Below are positions 13,401 through 24,263 of a stretch of 64,000 bases of DNA, one piece after another. Origin of the DNA: Siphonodentalium dalli. Lineage: Eukaryota > Mollusca > Scaphopoda > Gadilida > Siphonodentaliidae. Position 1 is the first letter of the stretch. Every line of letters starts with the position of its first letter. The notes under the pieces were generated by a model. That model had not been told where the DNA came from. It was given only the letters and a program-made list of their open reading frames with translations, and searched no databases. Made by a program: the position numbers and the translations under genes. The stretch lies in the NCBI GenBank assembly GCA_032622095.1, contig CP136065.1, positions 98,647,343-98,711,342 of the forward strand, given 5' to 3'.

Positions 13401-16400
13401 TATCAAATTTGACAAGAAAGATCTGTACCGACCGTCTAAAGGCAGTTTTGATATTACACTTGCATTATCTAGGTTAAGGCCCAAAAATAGTTGAAAAGTA
13501 TGGAGGAAATGTTTTTGATCTGCGGTAAAATTACTTTTGATTCAATCTTAACCATACAGCCACCCATGCACCCATCCCCTCATACGTGTTCGGCAAAATG
13601 GCCCAGACCTCCGCTTTTGTGAGACCTGTGAAACACGAAAGAGCGTCGACGGTCAGTAGGTCGTGATATGGGACAAATAAACAGCGGTTTGCTCACGTTT
13701 TGAGTGAATATCTAAAAGCATATCTTAATTATCGACCACTGCGCTGTGTTGTTCAGAGTATATAATTATGATCTTGGGAGGATATTTCAGTTTAACGGTC
13801 TATATTGTCCCTACTACCAAATTACCAACACATCCTCGTGCAAATGTTCATGTTGGACCTGAATAATCACATACTGTAGGTGAAATAACCCCCGTATTGG
13901 ACTTACACCCATTTCCCTGTGGCGCGGACCACAGTAAAACACAGTACAAAGAGCTCATATCTATTTAGTCGTGAGTTGCTTCATTCGTGTAAACATCACC
14001 CCATCGCTCAAATAGTTATGCATCGAATGCTATTGATATCGGGTGATGGTAAAATATGTATGTTTTGTTATTGTTCGTTCATAGATATTTAAAGTGATGT
14101 GAAACATGGAGTCATCAAATATAAATGGAGAATAATCTTGCTCTAAGTATTTTGTTTTCTACAAATGTTATATCCAAATTGACAACAGACACCGTCATTG
14201 TTATATAGTAATTAAATGCAGTGACTATTGATGGCGAAATCGTTTTCGTTAGTTTATCGCATATAGTTGCGTCCCGATTCGTGAAGGAAATATTTACAAT
14301 TGAACGCAATTTAGACGATGTTTTCTATGGAGTGGTACGGTCAATTTGCCCCAGATTTTGGGTGATATTAGTAGAATGCTACATTCCTCCAATTGGCATT
14401 GCGCCTGAATACAAACTTATCAGTTTCACGCACCCGAACAAGTTCTTAATATGTCTTTAATATATAAGCAGGGAACTGCCAGATAAACATCCATATATAT
14501 CGCAACTTTACGAGCATTTGCCACACCATATTAGCTGACCACCGATATATAACTCGATCAGACATCCAGCGTTAGAACCATTTCTTAGAAACACCGATGA
14601 CCAAAAACTTTTTTACTATGAACTTTCGTGCAACAGAATGGGCATATCAGCTTCGGTTGCAACACTGACTAAATAATAATGTTTGCAGAAGTACATAAAT
14701 CTCTGTTATCGGTATCTTGGTAAAAGATGTGTGTTATAATGTTGCGGGGTGGGGGCTATACTATATACATTACGTTGATATAACTTGTATGCCCCATTCT
14801 CTTGTAAATATTGTTAATACAATTGTCTAAAGATGGCATATCTCTTAGGGGTTTTACATAATAGACATGATTCGAGGTCTTCTGTTCGGAAAAGTTTCTA
14901 CCAATTAATATACATTTTATTTATAATTTCTTATCACATCGGTCGGACAGTTTTATGGGTTATCTTTAAGGGTCACACAGTCCGTTTTCTGTCGTCCGTA
15001 GCGGTTTAAAGCGCGCGATTTTATATTGGATGGTGGGAATCAAGTTACTACCAATTAATTTGGTAAATTGTTAAGATTATCGTTTTCACCATTAAACTCT
15101 CGAGACATTTACTCACGTGTTCGTCACGAAATCGTATGTGGCAGCTGTGGGTAACACGATTATATACCCTCCCTGAGCTGCGCATGTTGATGTAGCGGTC
15201 GGTTCATTCACAAAACCAGTCCCTCCAACCCAGTAACATTTGTTCAGAGAACTGTAGTACGCATGCGTGGGATCCAGGCAATCGTAGTCTGACAATTATA
15301 AGTACATGTACATGTATGATACATACGCTGAAAACAGACAACATCTACGCTGACATACATACTGTCAGGGAATGATTCGCAAGCACACGTCTAGAGTTAC
15401 TATTAAAGGCACGTGAGGCCTTAGTTGTCGAAAATATTCATATTTGTTCCAATCACCGAAAACAGAAAAACATTAAAATGCATACAGTTTCGTTCATATA
15501 TACCATGACTATTGCGTAAACAGCATGTTATCATAAAGACCTACTATATTTTACCTAAGCAAGAGCCTGATTGTGTTACAGAAGACAGCACAATGCTACT
15601 GGCTAATCACACAAAAATGGCATAAACGCTCTTTATTTGTTCCATATAGGGAATTCACCAACAAAGAACGCTCTTTATGTTTACCATCATAATATAAACA
15701 AACACCAGAAAAGTAACTTTTTATGCCTTTGTTTACATAACAATGGTCAAACAAATGACAATAACATACTGTTTATGCGATATTTCTTATTTGTATACGG
15801 ACAAAGTCTGTCTACATTTTGATGTTCTTTCTGTTTGTGGCGGTTTTTGACGGGTGGAAATATTTTCACAGGATACCCACCGCCAAGGCCAACCGTACCT
15901 TTAATAAATTGCGTTTGGGGTACCACGTCATCAGATTATGTGAAGATTCTCATCAAGTTATGAACAAGTTCCAACTGTAGGCGCGATTTTCTATCCCCAA
16001 TACACTGTAGTAACGACGCCTGTGCCAATTTCTTTTTGGGAGCGGTGGAAGCTCTTGTTGGATGATTGCTTTGACTAACACCGCTGAATAAATACAGAAT
16101 ATTCCGAGAAGAGATACGTGATCTTTGAATGATATTGAAAAAGTATTGTTTTAATAGTTAAAATATAGAATGTATATGGATTTCATTGCTAGAACTTGTT
16201 ATAGGCAAAGGCTGTTAGGGCTGAAGTATTGGCTATGTGGCATGTGCTTTTGGTATAACAAGATGCAGATGCAGGAATGTATACCACGATGAGGTTGTGG
16301 CCGGTCAAACCGCAGATTTTACACCTTCGTGTAACTATTTGCTAAAACCTATGAACGTCTCGGGGGTCTGGGAACTGTTTTTGTTTTTTTTATTGTACAT

Positions 16401-19400
16401 TAATACAAGGGACGAAGGTTCCAATTTCGAGAATAGCACACCAACTTTGGGGAAATGGCTTCAAATTTTTTTTTTCGTATTACCAATATTGTTGACAGTT
16501 CTACGCCTTCAAAACTAACAGCTATACAATATGAACGGCAAACCGAGTTTGAGAAAATCCAATCCCAAATTCAGAACTTTACCGATTTTTTCAACATTGT
16601 TCGAAATGTCAATATGCCCGTTCAGTCGATTTAGATTTCTCAATTATCATGATATAACACAATTTCCCACAAAAACGGGCTACCCAAACGAGCCTAGTAA
16701 TACTAGACAGTGCATGCCAGATAAAATCTAAAAACAATTTTGAGAATGTTTTTGCATAGAATAATCATTACATTTCAAAATAAAAAAACGGAACTCCTTG
16801 AAAATGTCCTTGAATCCAAGATGGCCGACAAAATCCAATATGGCCGTCATAAGGCCAATTTTCCTGACATGTGTTACATTGATGGTGTTGAAGTTTAGTT
16901 TTATCAGCATGAAACCTTTATATATGCATGACTGAACTGTTGTCAGATGCTGTCTTGCTAATAACTAACAAACCAACCATATTATATTGATGATGATTTT
17001 GATCCAAATTGGCCGCCAAAATCCAAAATGGCCACCATAAGGCCTATTTTCCTATCATATGTAATGTTGCTGGGACTGAAAGTTAGTCTCATCGGCATGA
17101 GATATTAATGTATGTATGGCTTAATTGTACTTAAATGATGAGTTAATAAAATAATTAATATATTGACAAATTAAGAATGGATGTTATTTCAAAATGGCCG
17201 CCAAAAATAAAGGCCACAATATCAGCTGACCATATGGTCAATTTTTCAATCATGGTTAATGTTTCTGCAACTAAAAGTTAGTCTTACCCGCATGAAACTT
17301 TGATGTTGTATGTCTTACTTGTTATTAGATGATACATCGATTACAAAACTAATAAATTGACCACATAAAGGATGAATGTTATTTCAAAATGGCCGCCAAA
17401 ATCCAAAATGGGCGTCATATGGTCAATTTTATTATCATATGTTATGTTGCTGGGACTAAAGTTAGTTTTAGCAGCATGAAACATTGATGAATGTATGGTT
17501 TAATTGTTCTTAGATGATGAACTAATAAAATAACTAACACATTGACCACATTAAGGATTGATGTTATTTCAAAATGGCCGTCAAAATTAAAAATGACCGC
17601 CATATGGTAACTTGTTCAATCCTGTGTAATGTTGCTGCGACTGAAAGTTAGTCTTATCAGTATGAAACATTGATGGAACAACATACTTGGTATAATTTCG
17701 ATTCGTGAAATATGTTGTTCGGTCGTTTACAATTATATAAATTTACAATTTTATAAGCCCATACATGTACATTCAACACACACATACAACCAGTCCGCAG
17801 CTATAGCGGAATTTATAAAAATGAATCCAGAAAATTAGATCTGGAACGAGCCTTTGACGAGGTCCAGACAAAATTTGCTGGACGAGCTTTGTAAATTTCG
17901 ATATAAACTGGGGACGAGTTGTAGATTATATTTATCACATGATCCAAAACCTCGATAAAATATACTTAAATCAACAAATGGGACTTGAAACTAACATCGG
18001 CTTATATAAGGCCTGCGATGACGTTTCACGTAACTATGCGTTGTTTTCCGCGTAATTAAATAGTCCCTGCTAAATAAAGACTCTTTGACGTATTTACTGG
18101 CGTAAATTCGAAGAAATAACTTTTCCAAACTCTTCATTCATTAGAGTTTGTTGAAGAACAAAACAAACGACAAACCCGGCTGAAGTCAAAGGTCACGTTT
18201 GAGTAAAATAATACATTCTGGTATATCTGGCACTATTTCCTATTTACGCAACGAACTTTTATAGAATGGGTTTATTGAATGGAATGATGGTAGGATAAGG
18301 CAATATTATAAATAGTTTAATTTTAGATAAATGCCCTTGGCTATCTTGAAGTTACATGGGGGTTGCGCTCCAAAATACACCTAATAATATTTCTTTTTTT
18401 AATTTTTCCCGCCGGCGCGGTATCGAAATTGATCTATAAATACCTGACGTATCTTCCCACGAGCATTATTAGTCCCAGAAAGACGACTTGAAGTCATAAA
18501 CAATCCACTTCGAACATGAAAATTGTGTCCCAATCAAATATTGCGACACTAGTATTCATTTCGAATCGCAAATGGAATAACGCGCAACTTCCGGAAAATT
18601 GCGTTATTTTATCATGAAACAATTTAGAAACTTCATGCACTGCTTTCCGTTTGTTTAAATCGTAAATATTATGTAGTACCATAAACGTTTCAGAGCGCAG
18701 TGAGCTATGAATGTTGTTGCCATGGTTTGCTTATGCAACTTAAAAAAAACCCACCTATTTTTAGCGCTATATCGACGAATTTATTCGGAAATCTTCTGCG
18801 ACTGTATGTTATGAGATAACTCTTACCGAATTATGTATACATAACTTTGGGTTTCGAATGAGCCATGTCCGGTTGATATAATTAAAACAAGTCAAGACAT
18901 CGGCTATATGTCATTTGGCTTTGCGGACGAATTGGCAGAATCCAGACAAACTGCACGTCATTGATACATATATACACAGACATGCTTCAGTTACTATAAC
19001 AAGTGACATGCATATAGTGTCTACCCGTAACGTGTCCGTACTAACCTTCATTTGTACTCATATTTTAACTTCCTTCGCAAGATTCTTTCCAATACTATAT
19101 GCATTGCATATTATCATATTCACACATGGCTAAGTTGTCCTGCTAATTTGCTATGGTGTGTGTGGGTCTTACTGAATTCATTTGATGCCAGTAGCGCAAA
19201 GGGATGACGTTACGGAATGTACCGTTATGTTTTCTATGGCTGTCATTTAAATGACAATTGGCTAATCTGAACGAATGGAGGAAAATCCATTATGTTGTAA
19301 GATATTCTAAAACATCTATATAGCAAAACATTTATATACTGTTGCAAACCGACCATAATAAGAATAGCCATTCCTGTCCTGGTGTAAACACATGAGCAGC

Positions 19401-20333
19401 CATAATTAAAATAGTTAAAAATGTAAATGTTTCATGTAGACATTAACTTTTTTCTCAAATAGATCGCATTTGCCAAACACAGCAAAATGACAACATTACA
19501 AAATAAAACGGCGCATTTCCGTTTGCCCCACCAGCTTTCTGTGTTAACATCCATCTTATTCATCCGGACACTGAGTCTATCGTATTCCCGCCCAATTTTT
19601 ATTTCGCGGAACGCTTGCGGTATACCCACAAATTACGGCACATCGCGCGACGTTAATCGTTTCGATTGATAATCTTGCACTAATAGTGAGTTCTCATTGG
19701 CGCTACTGACGTGGAATCCCGCAGTAATGTAAATAAAAAGTATACAACAAGTAATCAGACCCATTGTCTGCAGTTAACAAGAACTGTCCTATACCAGCAT
19801 CAAATTTATTCACCAGGACACACCAGAATCATAGAAAATTAGTAGGACCATTTAGAGTGAGTTGTTACGAACGGAATAACATATAACCACGCCGAAATAA
19901 GTTATTTTCATAAAATTTATATGCAAATAGTCAGAAAACAGCGTCATTTTTATAAACATATTACACGCAGTGACTACTATTCTTGCAATCATTACCATCA
20001 ACATTTGTATGCCCAATAATGCGTCCCAAATAAGGTAGTAAATATTTACAATTGTGCGTTGTTCAGCCGATGTTTTCTCTGAAATGGTAGAGTCGATGCG
20101 ATTGGAATTTTCGACAATCTTAGTTCTTTGCTACATTCTTCCAATGGGGATAGTGTTTGGGCACTGACTGAATATTATTAAATGAAATAAGTCCACACTA
20201 TATGTCTTTAACCAGGTATGATATTATTAGAAAGGAAACTAGACTAGTTGCACTCACCTGCGGCGATGACATTTACAAACACGCAAACAGAACAAACGTA
20301 ATGTTTCCACCAGTTGGCTGTGCCATTTGCCAT
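6617..20333 (-). CDS. C-type lectin domain mucin-like membrane protein (four-exon gene model)
   Basis: Gene model on the minus strand joining 20333-20258, 15288-15117, 9847-9615 and 7431-6617, giving 431 residues. Order: signal peptide (1-25), CTLD (about 29-158), Ser/Thr-rich stalk with seven 13-residue repeats (about 189-280), a CRCYC cysteine cluster, a membrane segment (about 395-420) and a tail of roughly ten residues. All junctions keep frame: phase 1, phase 2, phase 1. Donors are GTGAGT, GTGAGT and a weaker GTTATT; acceptors all end in AG. Known CTLDs of this type bind glycans or act as pattern-recognition receptors in molluscs; a role at the cell surface is inferred from the anchor. 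Canonical calcium/sugar residues look altered (QPS instead of QPD or EPN). The long introns are full of mobile elements. An extra small exon in an intron cannot be excluded. Confidence 0.8.
7080..7352 (-). repeat. 39-bp coding minisatellite, seven units
   Basis: Seven consecutive 39-base units start at 7080, 7119, 7158, 7197, 7236, 7275 and 7314, differing by a few substitutions. Because 39 is a multiple of three, copy changes keep frame, which fits an expanding mucin stalk. Confidence 0.95.
8655..9095. mobile_element. MITE with about 75-bp terminal inverted repeats
   Basis: The left end beginning GGGTCATTGTCACAAGG is matched on the opposite strand by the right end finishing CCTTGTGACAATGACCC. 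Within each end a subunit containing AGCCAGCTTTT and a GATCACA block is repeated (three times on the left, two on the right). There is no coding capacity. A target-site duplication is not clear. It lies in intron 3 of the CTLD gene. Confidence 0.85.
9615..9847 (-). CDS. CTLD gene exon 3: C-terminal half of the lectin domain
   Basis: The exon follows acceptor CCGTTCCAG and starts with one base that completes a Thr codon. It encodes FPDHVANYARFWMGITR, the conserved W-x-G core of a CTLD, then WFMWYPGQPS in the long-loop position, several cysteines and a closing LCEK. The calcium-site tripeptide is QPS and the WND position reads FSDQ, so classical calcium-dependent sugar binding is doubtful. The donor is GTTATT, weaker than the other two donors, but the phase matches exon 4 exactly. 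Confidence 0.85.
10500..10850 (+). repeat. Diverged tandem duplication in CTLD intron 2
   Basis: A segment from about 10500 to 10640 is repeated in diverged form from about 10685 to 10850. Shared blocks include TAGCGAAACTACCATCGACT against TAGCGGAACTAACGTCGACT, and GATGAAGCGCACGAAAACCC against AATGAAGCGAACAACCC. The open frames on either strand are not recognised. Confidence 0.6.
11056..11550. mobile_element. TTAA-type MITE, copy 1, left end altered
   Basis: Closely matches the two 494-bp copies at 15407-15900 and 31205-31698. The interior and right end (finishing CCGTACCTTTA) are present, but the left TTAAAGG terminus is lost and the flanking TTAA duplication is not intact. It sits in intron 2 of the CTLD gene. 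Confidence 0.85.
12430..13900. other. Intron sequence, no gene recognised
   Basis: AT-rich intron of the CTLD gene. A short block near 13292 resembles the GGGACCCACC minisatellites at 35.6 and 46.7 kb. No exon with matching phase and splice sites was found. Confidence 0.6.
13912..13975 (+). repeat. Short fragment of Harbinger-related repeat
   Basis: Contains TGGCGCGGACCACAGT followed by AAAACAC and AAGAGCTCAT, matching TGGCGCGGGCCACAGT near 22091 and related sequence near 60775 (minus) and 63345. Confidence 0.55.
14100..14440 (+). repeat. Duplicated intronic segment (pair with 19880-20210)
   Basis: Blocks such as GCAGTGACTA, GCGTCCC, AATATTTACAATTG, GATGTTTTCT and TGCTACATTC occur in the same order and spacing at 19970-20140. 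The second copy lies directly downstream (in gene direction) of CTLD exon 1, so this may be a trace of an old duplication of that end of the gene. No second exon 1 is visible here. Confidence 0.65.
15117..15288 (-). CDS. CTLD gene exon 2: N-terminal half of the lectin domain
   Basis: The exon follows acceptor TAATTGTCAG and starts with AC, completing an Asp codon begun in exon 1. It encodes YDCLDPTHAYYSSLNKCYWV, typical of the first strand of a CTLD, followed by a second-helix cysteine (STCAAQGG) and the YIIVLPT strand. It ends two bases into a Thr codon before a GTGAGT donor. Length is 172 bases. Confidence 0.9.
15407..15900. mobile_element. TTAA-type MITE, copy 2, complete, 494 bp
   Basis: Flanked by TTAA at 15403-15406 and 15901-15904. 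Ends are imperfect inverted repeats (AGGCACGTGAGGCC on the left, GGCCAACCGTACCT on the right). It has the same length as the copy at 31205-31698 and very similar sequence. There is no coding capacity. The TTAA target is that of piggyBac-type transposases. It lies in intron 1 of the CTLD gene. Confidence 0.9.
16790..17690 (+). repeat. Tandem repeat, about 185-195-bp unit, ATGGCCGCC motif
   Basis: Five diverged units carry an AAAATGGCCGCC or AAGATGGCCG block near 16818, 17008, 17192, 17387 and 17572, each followed by a conserved GTTGCTGGGACTAAAGTTAG-like block. It is related in style to the array at 27.7-29.6 kb. It lies in intron 1 of the CTLD gene. Confidence 0.85.
18354..18880 (+). repeat. 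Dispersed repeat, copy 1 (GCGCTCCAAAATACACC family)
   Basis: Starts with GGTTGCGCTCCAAAATACAC and ends near CGAATGAGCCATGTCCG. Related copies are at 35345-35500 (left part only) and 60950-61300 (both parts). Not assigned to a known family. Confidence 0.65.
19880..20210 (+). repeat. Duplicated intronic segment (pair with 14100-14440)
   Basis: Diverged copy of the 14.1-14.4 kb segment, in the same orientation, ending about 50 bases from CTLD exon 1. Confidence 0.65.
20258..20333 (-). CDS. CTLD gene exon 1: start codon and signal peptide
   Basis: ATG at 20333-20331 opens 25 codons reading MANGTANWWKHYVCSVCVFV then NVIAA, a hydrophobic secretory leader with a plausible cleavage site after Ala-Ala. 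One further base G precedes a consensus GTGAGT donor, and together with AC of exon 2 it makes Asp. An in-frame leader joined in phase to a CTLD exon is strong evidence for a real gene. This exon is too short to appear as a long open frame. Confidence 0.85.
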
Positions 20334-20390
20334 TAGCTTTCTGCTCACAGATACAAGGTACGCACAACAGTTACGTTGATTCTGAAGTGT

Positions 20391-20398
20391 AAAATATA
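20391..20398 (-). promoter_or_regulatory. Possible TATA box of the CTLD gene
   Basis: TATATTTT on the minus strand, about 60 bases upstream of the exon 1 start codon. The position would allow a short leader. Such a motif is common in AT-rich DNA, so support is weak. A TTCAG just downstream could instead be an acceptor for an untranslated exon. Confidence 0.25.
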
Positions 20399-21755
20399 CC
20401 AATCGATGTGTATGCGCAGCGCATTGTCTCAGCTATCTAGTTCACACACGATCGTCAAATTGGTCATTTAACTCAAGATATTGCCCGAATACCTTGTACG
20501 TGAATATTTACATCATCATTGCATCTTTATCATAATAAATAAATATAAATAACAAAACCATATGTTACAGAACATGAGCTATGTATGATTGTTCGCTATC
20601 CCAATGTGAAGCCCATTCCCATATACATGTAGCTATGACTGTTGATTGGATGTAAGTATTCATCCAATTTCGGTCATCATTTTTCGAGGTTGTGAAGTCT
20701 ATTTATTTGAACGCCAACATCCTGAAAACAAATCGTTTCGACATCCCATTTTCGCAGTATCAGAGATAAGATGTTGGGATGATATCTTTGGAAAATATAG
20801 GAAGAACGCCAATTTCGAGCAAATTATGACGCATGTTCCCGGCCCAAGTAGCTACTCACCGTATGAATCATGCGGTTCTGTAGAAAACTTGATCCCATCG
20901 ATTCGCGTTCAAAATTCATATGTAACAGAAACTATTTTCGACTTGGGCCTCTATCACATATTAGAGGTGGCCCACCATCCTGTAACCATGTCAACATGAA
21001 TGGAAATAGGCACACACTCCACACAAAGTTTCCTTCATACATGTACCTCCCACAATCAGATATATATACATATCAGCTACCAAATTAAGAATACTCACTT
21101 GTTAACTTTAACTTGAAAATATTTCAGTCTGTTGAAAAAACTAGATGTCGGTGAAATGAACAGGGAGATGCCTCTTTTGTCGATCCAGTTTATCACCTGG
21201 CGTAAGCCTCATTCCGTAGATAGGTTTGGTAAACAATGGAACGTTGTAGACCTTTTTTGTAATCTCGCGAACGACTGACTTTGCTCTGATAAATAATTCA
21301 CACTAATGGATAACATTGAAATCACACTAGGGAAGATGTGAATGGCTGCGGACACACGTATCACAGTATCGATGGCATAGTAGTTGTGACAATTTATTAT
21401 GGTGGAGTTTGGTGACAATTAGCCATGTTGCCCGCTGAGTTTCCACACAATAAGTCGACTGGACCAATTAACCCATCGCGTTTCACCAAGGTTGATCTCT
21501 ACTCATTACGTTTTGCTACATTGTATTCTTTACGATACATATAATTGCACGATCGATCGTCCAGAATTGTACTTGACCGTGGCAATCCCTCATTCACCCG
21601 CATGCCATGCAGTACCTGTACAACGTTTTATCGATATTATCTCAATGCATCTTTATCTACTTATATTAATTTCATGCGTATTAAGACAGTTCCCCAATTG
21701 CATTTTTTATTTTGCGACGTTAAGATCTATGTATAATTCCGCTAAAATTATCATG

Positions 21756-22760
21756 TGGGCCGATGAAGCTATATCGGAATTGTTGGAAGAAATGCAGATG
21801 AGAGAAAGTATCTGGAATAAAGGAAGCGACTTATACAAGGACAAAAACAAGAAAAAAGCTGATTATAACGAACTTTTGGAAATTATGTCCACGATTATTC
21901 CAGATTTATCGGAGAAAGCTTTGACGAGTAAAATAGAGAGTCTAAGGACCATGTATCGGGAGGAAGTGAGAAAGGTAACGAAAAGCAAAATTCATCGGGG
22001 AAATACGCACATTATCGACATATGATGTGAAATAGGTACATTCATTCTGAAAGAAGCAGATAATGGATTCTTACCCGTCATTTCGTTTCATGGCGCGGGC
22101 CACAGTGAAAACACTTGTTAAAGATCATACTCCTGACCAGTCGTGTATTGGCTATTTTGCGTCATTGTCTGCACATAATCTCATAAGAATAGCCTCATTA
22201 TGAATCGATAATGTGACTAAATTGATCTCATTTTCAGCATATTATCGACTCAAAATTAAGCAGTTCTAAGCAGATTATCTACCCAAAACACGTTCTATTA
22301 TAAGCAGAAAATGTTTCGGGAGAACAGTCTGAATATCTGCACCGAAATGGAAGTTTTTTGAGGCATGTTCTTTTCTGGAGGAAAGCCCGTGGACCGGACC
22401 AAGGACGTTTCTGACCCATCCGATTCACCACAGGCTCGTTTCTCATATATTGTTTCAGGTGATGCTGATGTGCCTACTAACAGCAGTGATGACACAAACG
22501 GTAACGATCTGTCAACCAATTCTGTGAAATCGACACAGCCATCGACATCTACCGTGAGAAAGATGCGTGGTGCTACGTCGTGGGCGAACACAGCAGCTCA
22601 GGCGTTAGATGCGATCGCCGATACTATGACACACAAAGAGGATGAATGTGATATGTTTTGGTAGAGACATCACGATGGCCCTGAGACGTTGTCCGGATGT
22701 AGAAAATCGACACAGACTCACTTTTTTTGCTACAAACAACTGTATATAATATTTAGGAGA
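21756..22760 (+). pseudogene. PIF/Harbinger MADF-type DNA-binding protein, decayed
   Basis: The frame to 22025 contains a MADF/SANT-like region: ELLEEMQMRESIWNKGSDLY, then LLEIMSTIIPDL and LTSKIESLRTMYREEV, the usual three-helix pattern. It then meets a TGA where the related copy near 60.87 kb reads TAC. A later segment (22335-22760) carries PKWKFFEACSFLEE, a Ser/Thr-rich linker and TMTHKEDECDMF, but in shifting frames. PIF/Harbinger elements encode such a protein beside the transposase to help DNA binding and nuclear import. With the minus-strand transposase at 24.3-25.4 kb this is one decayed element. Confidence 0.75.
22030..22300 (+). repeat. Harbinger-internal segment with dispersed relatives
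   Basis: Contains GTGAAATAGGTACAT, GGCGCGGGCCACAGT, a TGCACATAATCT block and TTCTAAGCAGATTAT. The same order is found on the minus strand at 60590-60890, and short parts near 13.9 and 63.35 kb. It may be an intron of the MADF gene, with GTACAT as donor. Confidence 0.65.
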
Positions 22761-22973
22761 GCAGTAGCTATTATACAAAATTTCCAAGGAAATCAAAGTT
22801 TCCCTTCAACTCTTATTTCCGAACCGATGGTGCCATATGTTGGATATTCGATAAATGGACAGTCTAATCTAGGATATAATGTTATATTCGCAACGAATTA
22901 TAGTTCTCTAAACGGAATGCAGAACGGTAATAGTTACCCAACTGGACATCCATGTGTCATCAAGGAGGTACAA

Positions 22974-22993
22974 CCCCCCCCCCCCCCCCCCCC
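22974..22993 (+). repeat. Poly-C tract, 20 bases
   Basis: A homopolymer of 20 C. Length may be unreliable in the assembly. Confidence 0.95.
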
Positions 22994-23039
22994 GCTAGTA
23001 CGCCAGACTTTTGAACTGATGACTGAAGTTTTGAACTAG

Positions 23040-24250
23040 TTCATTGGTGTTTTGAGTCAATTGACTAAAATAGCGTTATGGAGTTTCTTATATGTGATTC
23101 CATTTTATCACTGACGTGGGGATAGGGATAAGTGGGTGGTCAACGACCGTACTGATGGTTAAATTTTCCAACTAGTATTAAAGGGACACAAGGCAATCAC
23201 AGTGGGTTCACGTAAATGTGAAAAAATAAAACAATTAATAAAAAGGTTTGTAAATATACCACGATTAAAATTAACATGGAAAACATATTGTTATTATCAA
23301 TAATGATAATTCCAATGACGAGGCAACACATGTTGACACTATTCTTTTATAAACAGTTTTTTATAAATATTGCCAAATGGTGTAGCTAATTAAATGTTAA
23401 GTTAAAAATGGAAGCCACTATAATAGTACTGTTTACATACAGATGTTTAAACATGTGACATCTCATCATTAGAGCACTGTATATAGACATTAACGTGGAA
23501 ATTCCTAACAACACAGCTGTTCAGACTTTTGATCTTTCATATCGGACTCAAGCGGTGGGTCAACATTCGAAGTTAGACATTCACAGTAAAGACAACTTCT
23601 AAACACGTCCATGCATATAGATACCATCATAAACATTGGACACTACATATATGAATGTTAAAAACGGTGGTTCCGGGGATCAATTAGCTTGATAAATACG
23701 TTACTTAAGGAATGACTTGCAGATCGATTGGAATCATTGGATTTTGACCGGCAGAGTAATTTAAAAAGTGTGTGAATCCCAAAGGTATTCAAACGAACTT
23801 TGCTTCTGCCGGTCAAAACAACAGACCACAATATATCAACAGGTGATTACTTATAATCATATATCAGTATATGTTAATAGAACATTAATCATTTGAAAAA
23901 AAAATCAAAACTACCAAAACAATTGTAAGTAACATATTGTTAAAATTCCAACACAGTCTCACAATAACAACACGGGTGCGCACGATCGGTTCGTCGGTCA
24001 ATAACTGAAATATCGACTTCAGTTTTTGGTTGATGAACATCGGAAACGTTCGTGTTAACTGTATGGCGAAATGTACTGATTCTTACGGGAGCCAGTTGTG
24101 TGAATGTAGGGGTATGTGATTATATTATCTCATTCTCTCGTAGCAGTTATAAATATCGCTTATCTCACAATGAGAGCAGACGCAGAAGTGTAATGGGTAT
24201 GACAAAATTCCCCATCGATGAAAGGGCAGACATGTGACTCGCCGATAACG
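23040..24250. other. Non-coding interior of the Harbinger region
   Basis: No supported gene. TTAAAGGGACACAAGG near 23181-23196 resembles the left end of a TTAA-type MITE, but I could not find its right end. Confidence 0.5.
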
Positions 24251-24263
24251 AGTTGTCAAGAGT

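Noticed and set aside
20646-20999. 117-residue plus-strand frame
   Set aside because: No recognisable domain and located upstream of the minus-strand CTLD leader; treated as chance.
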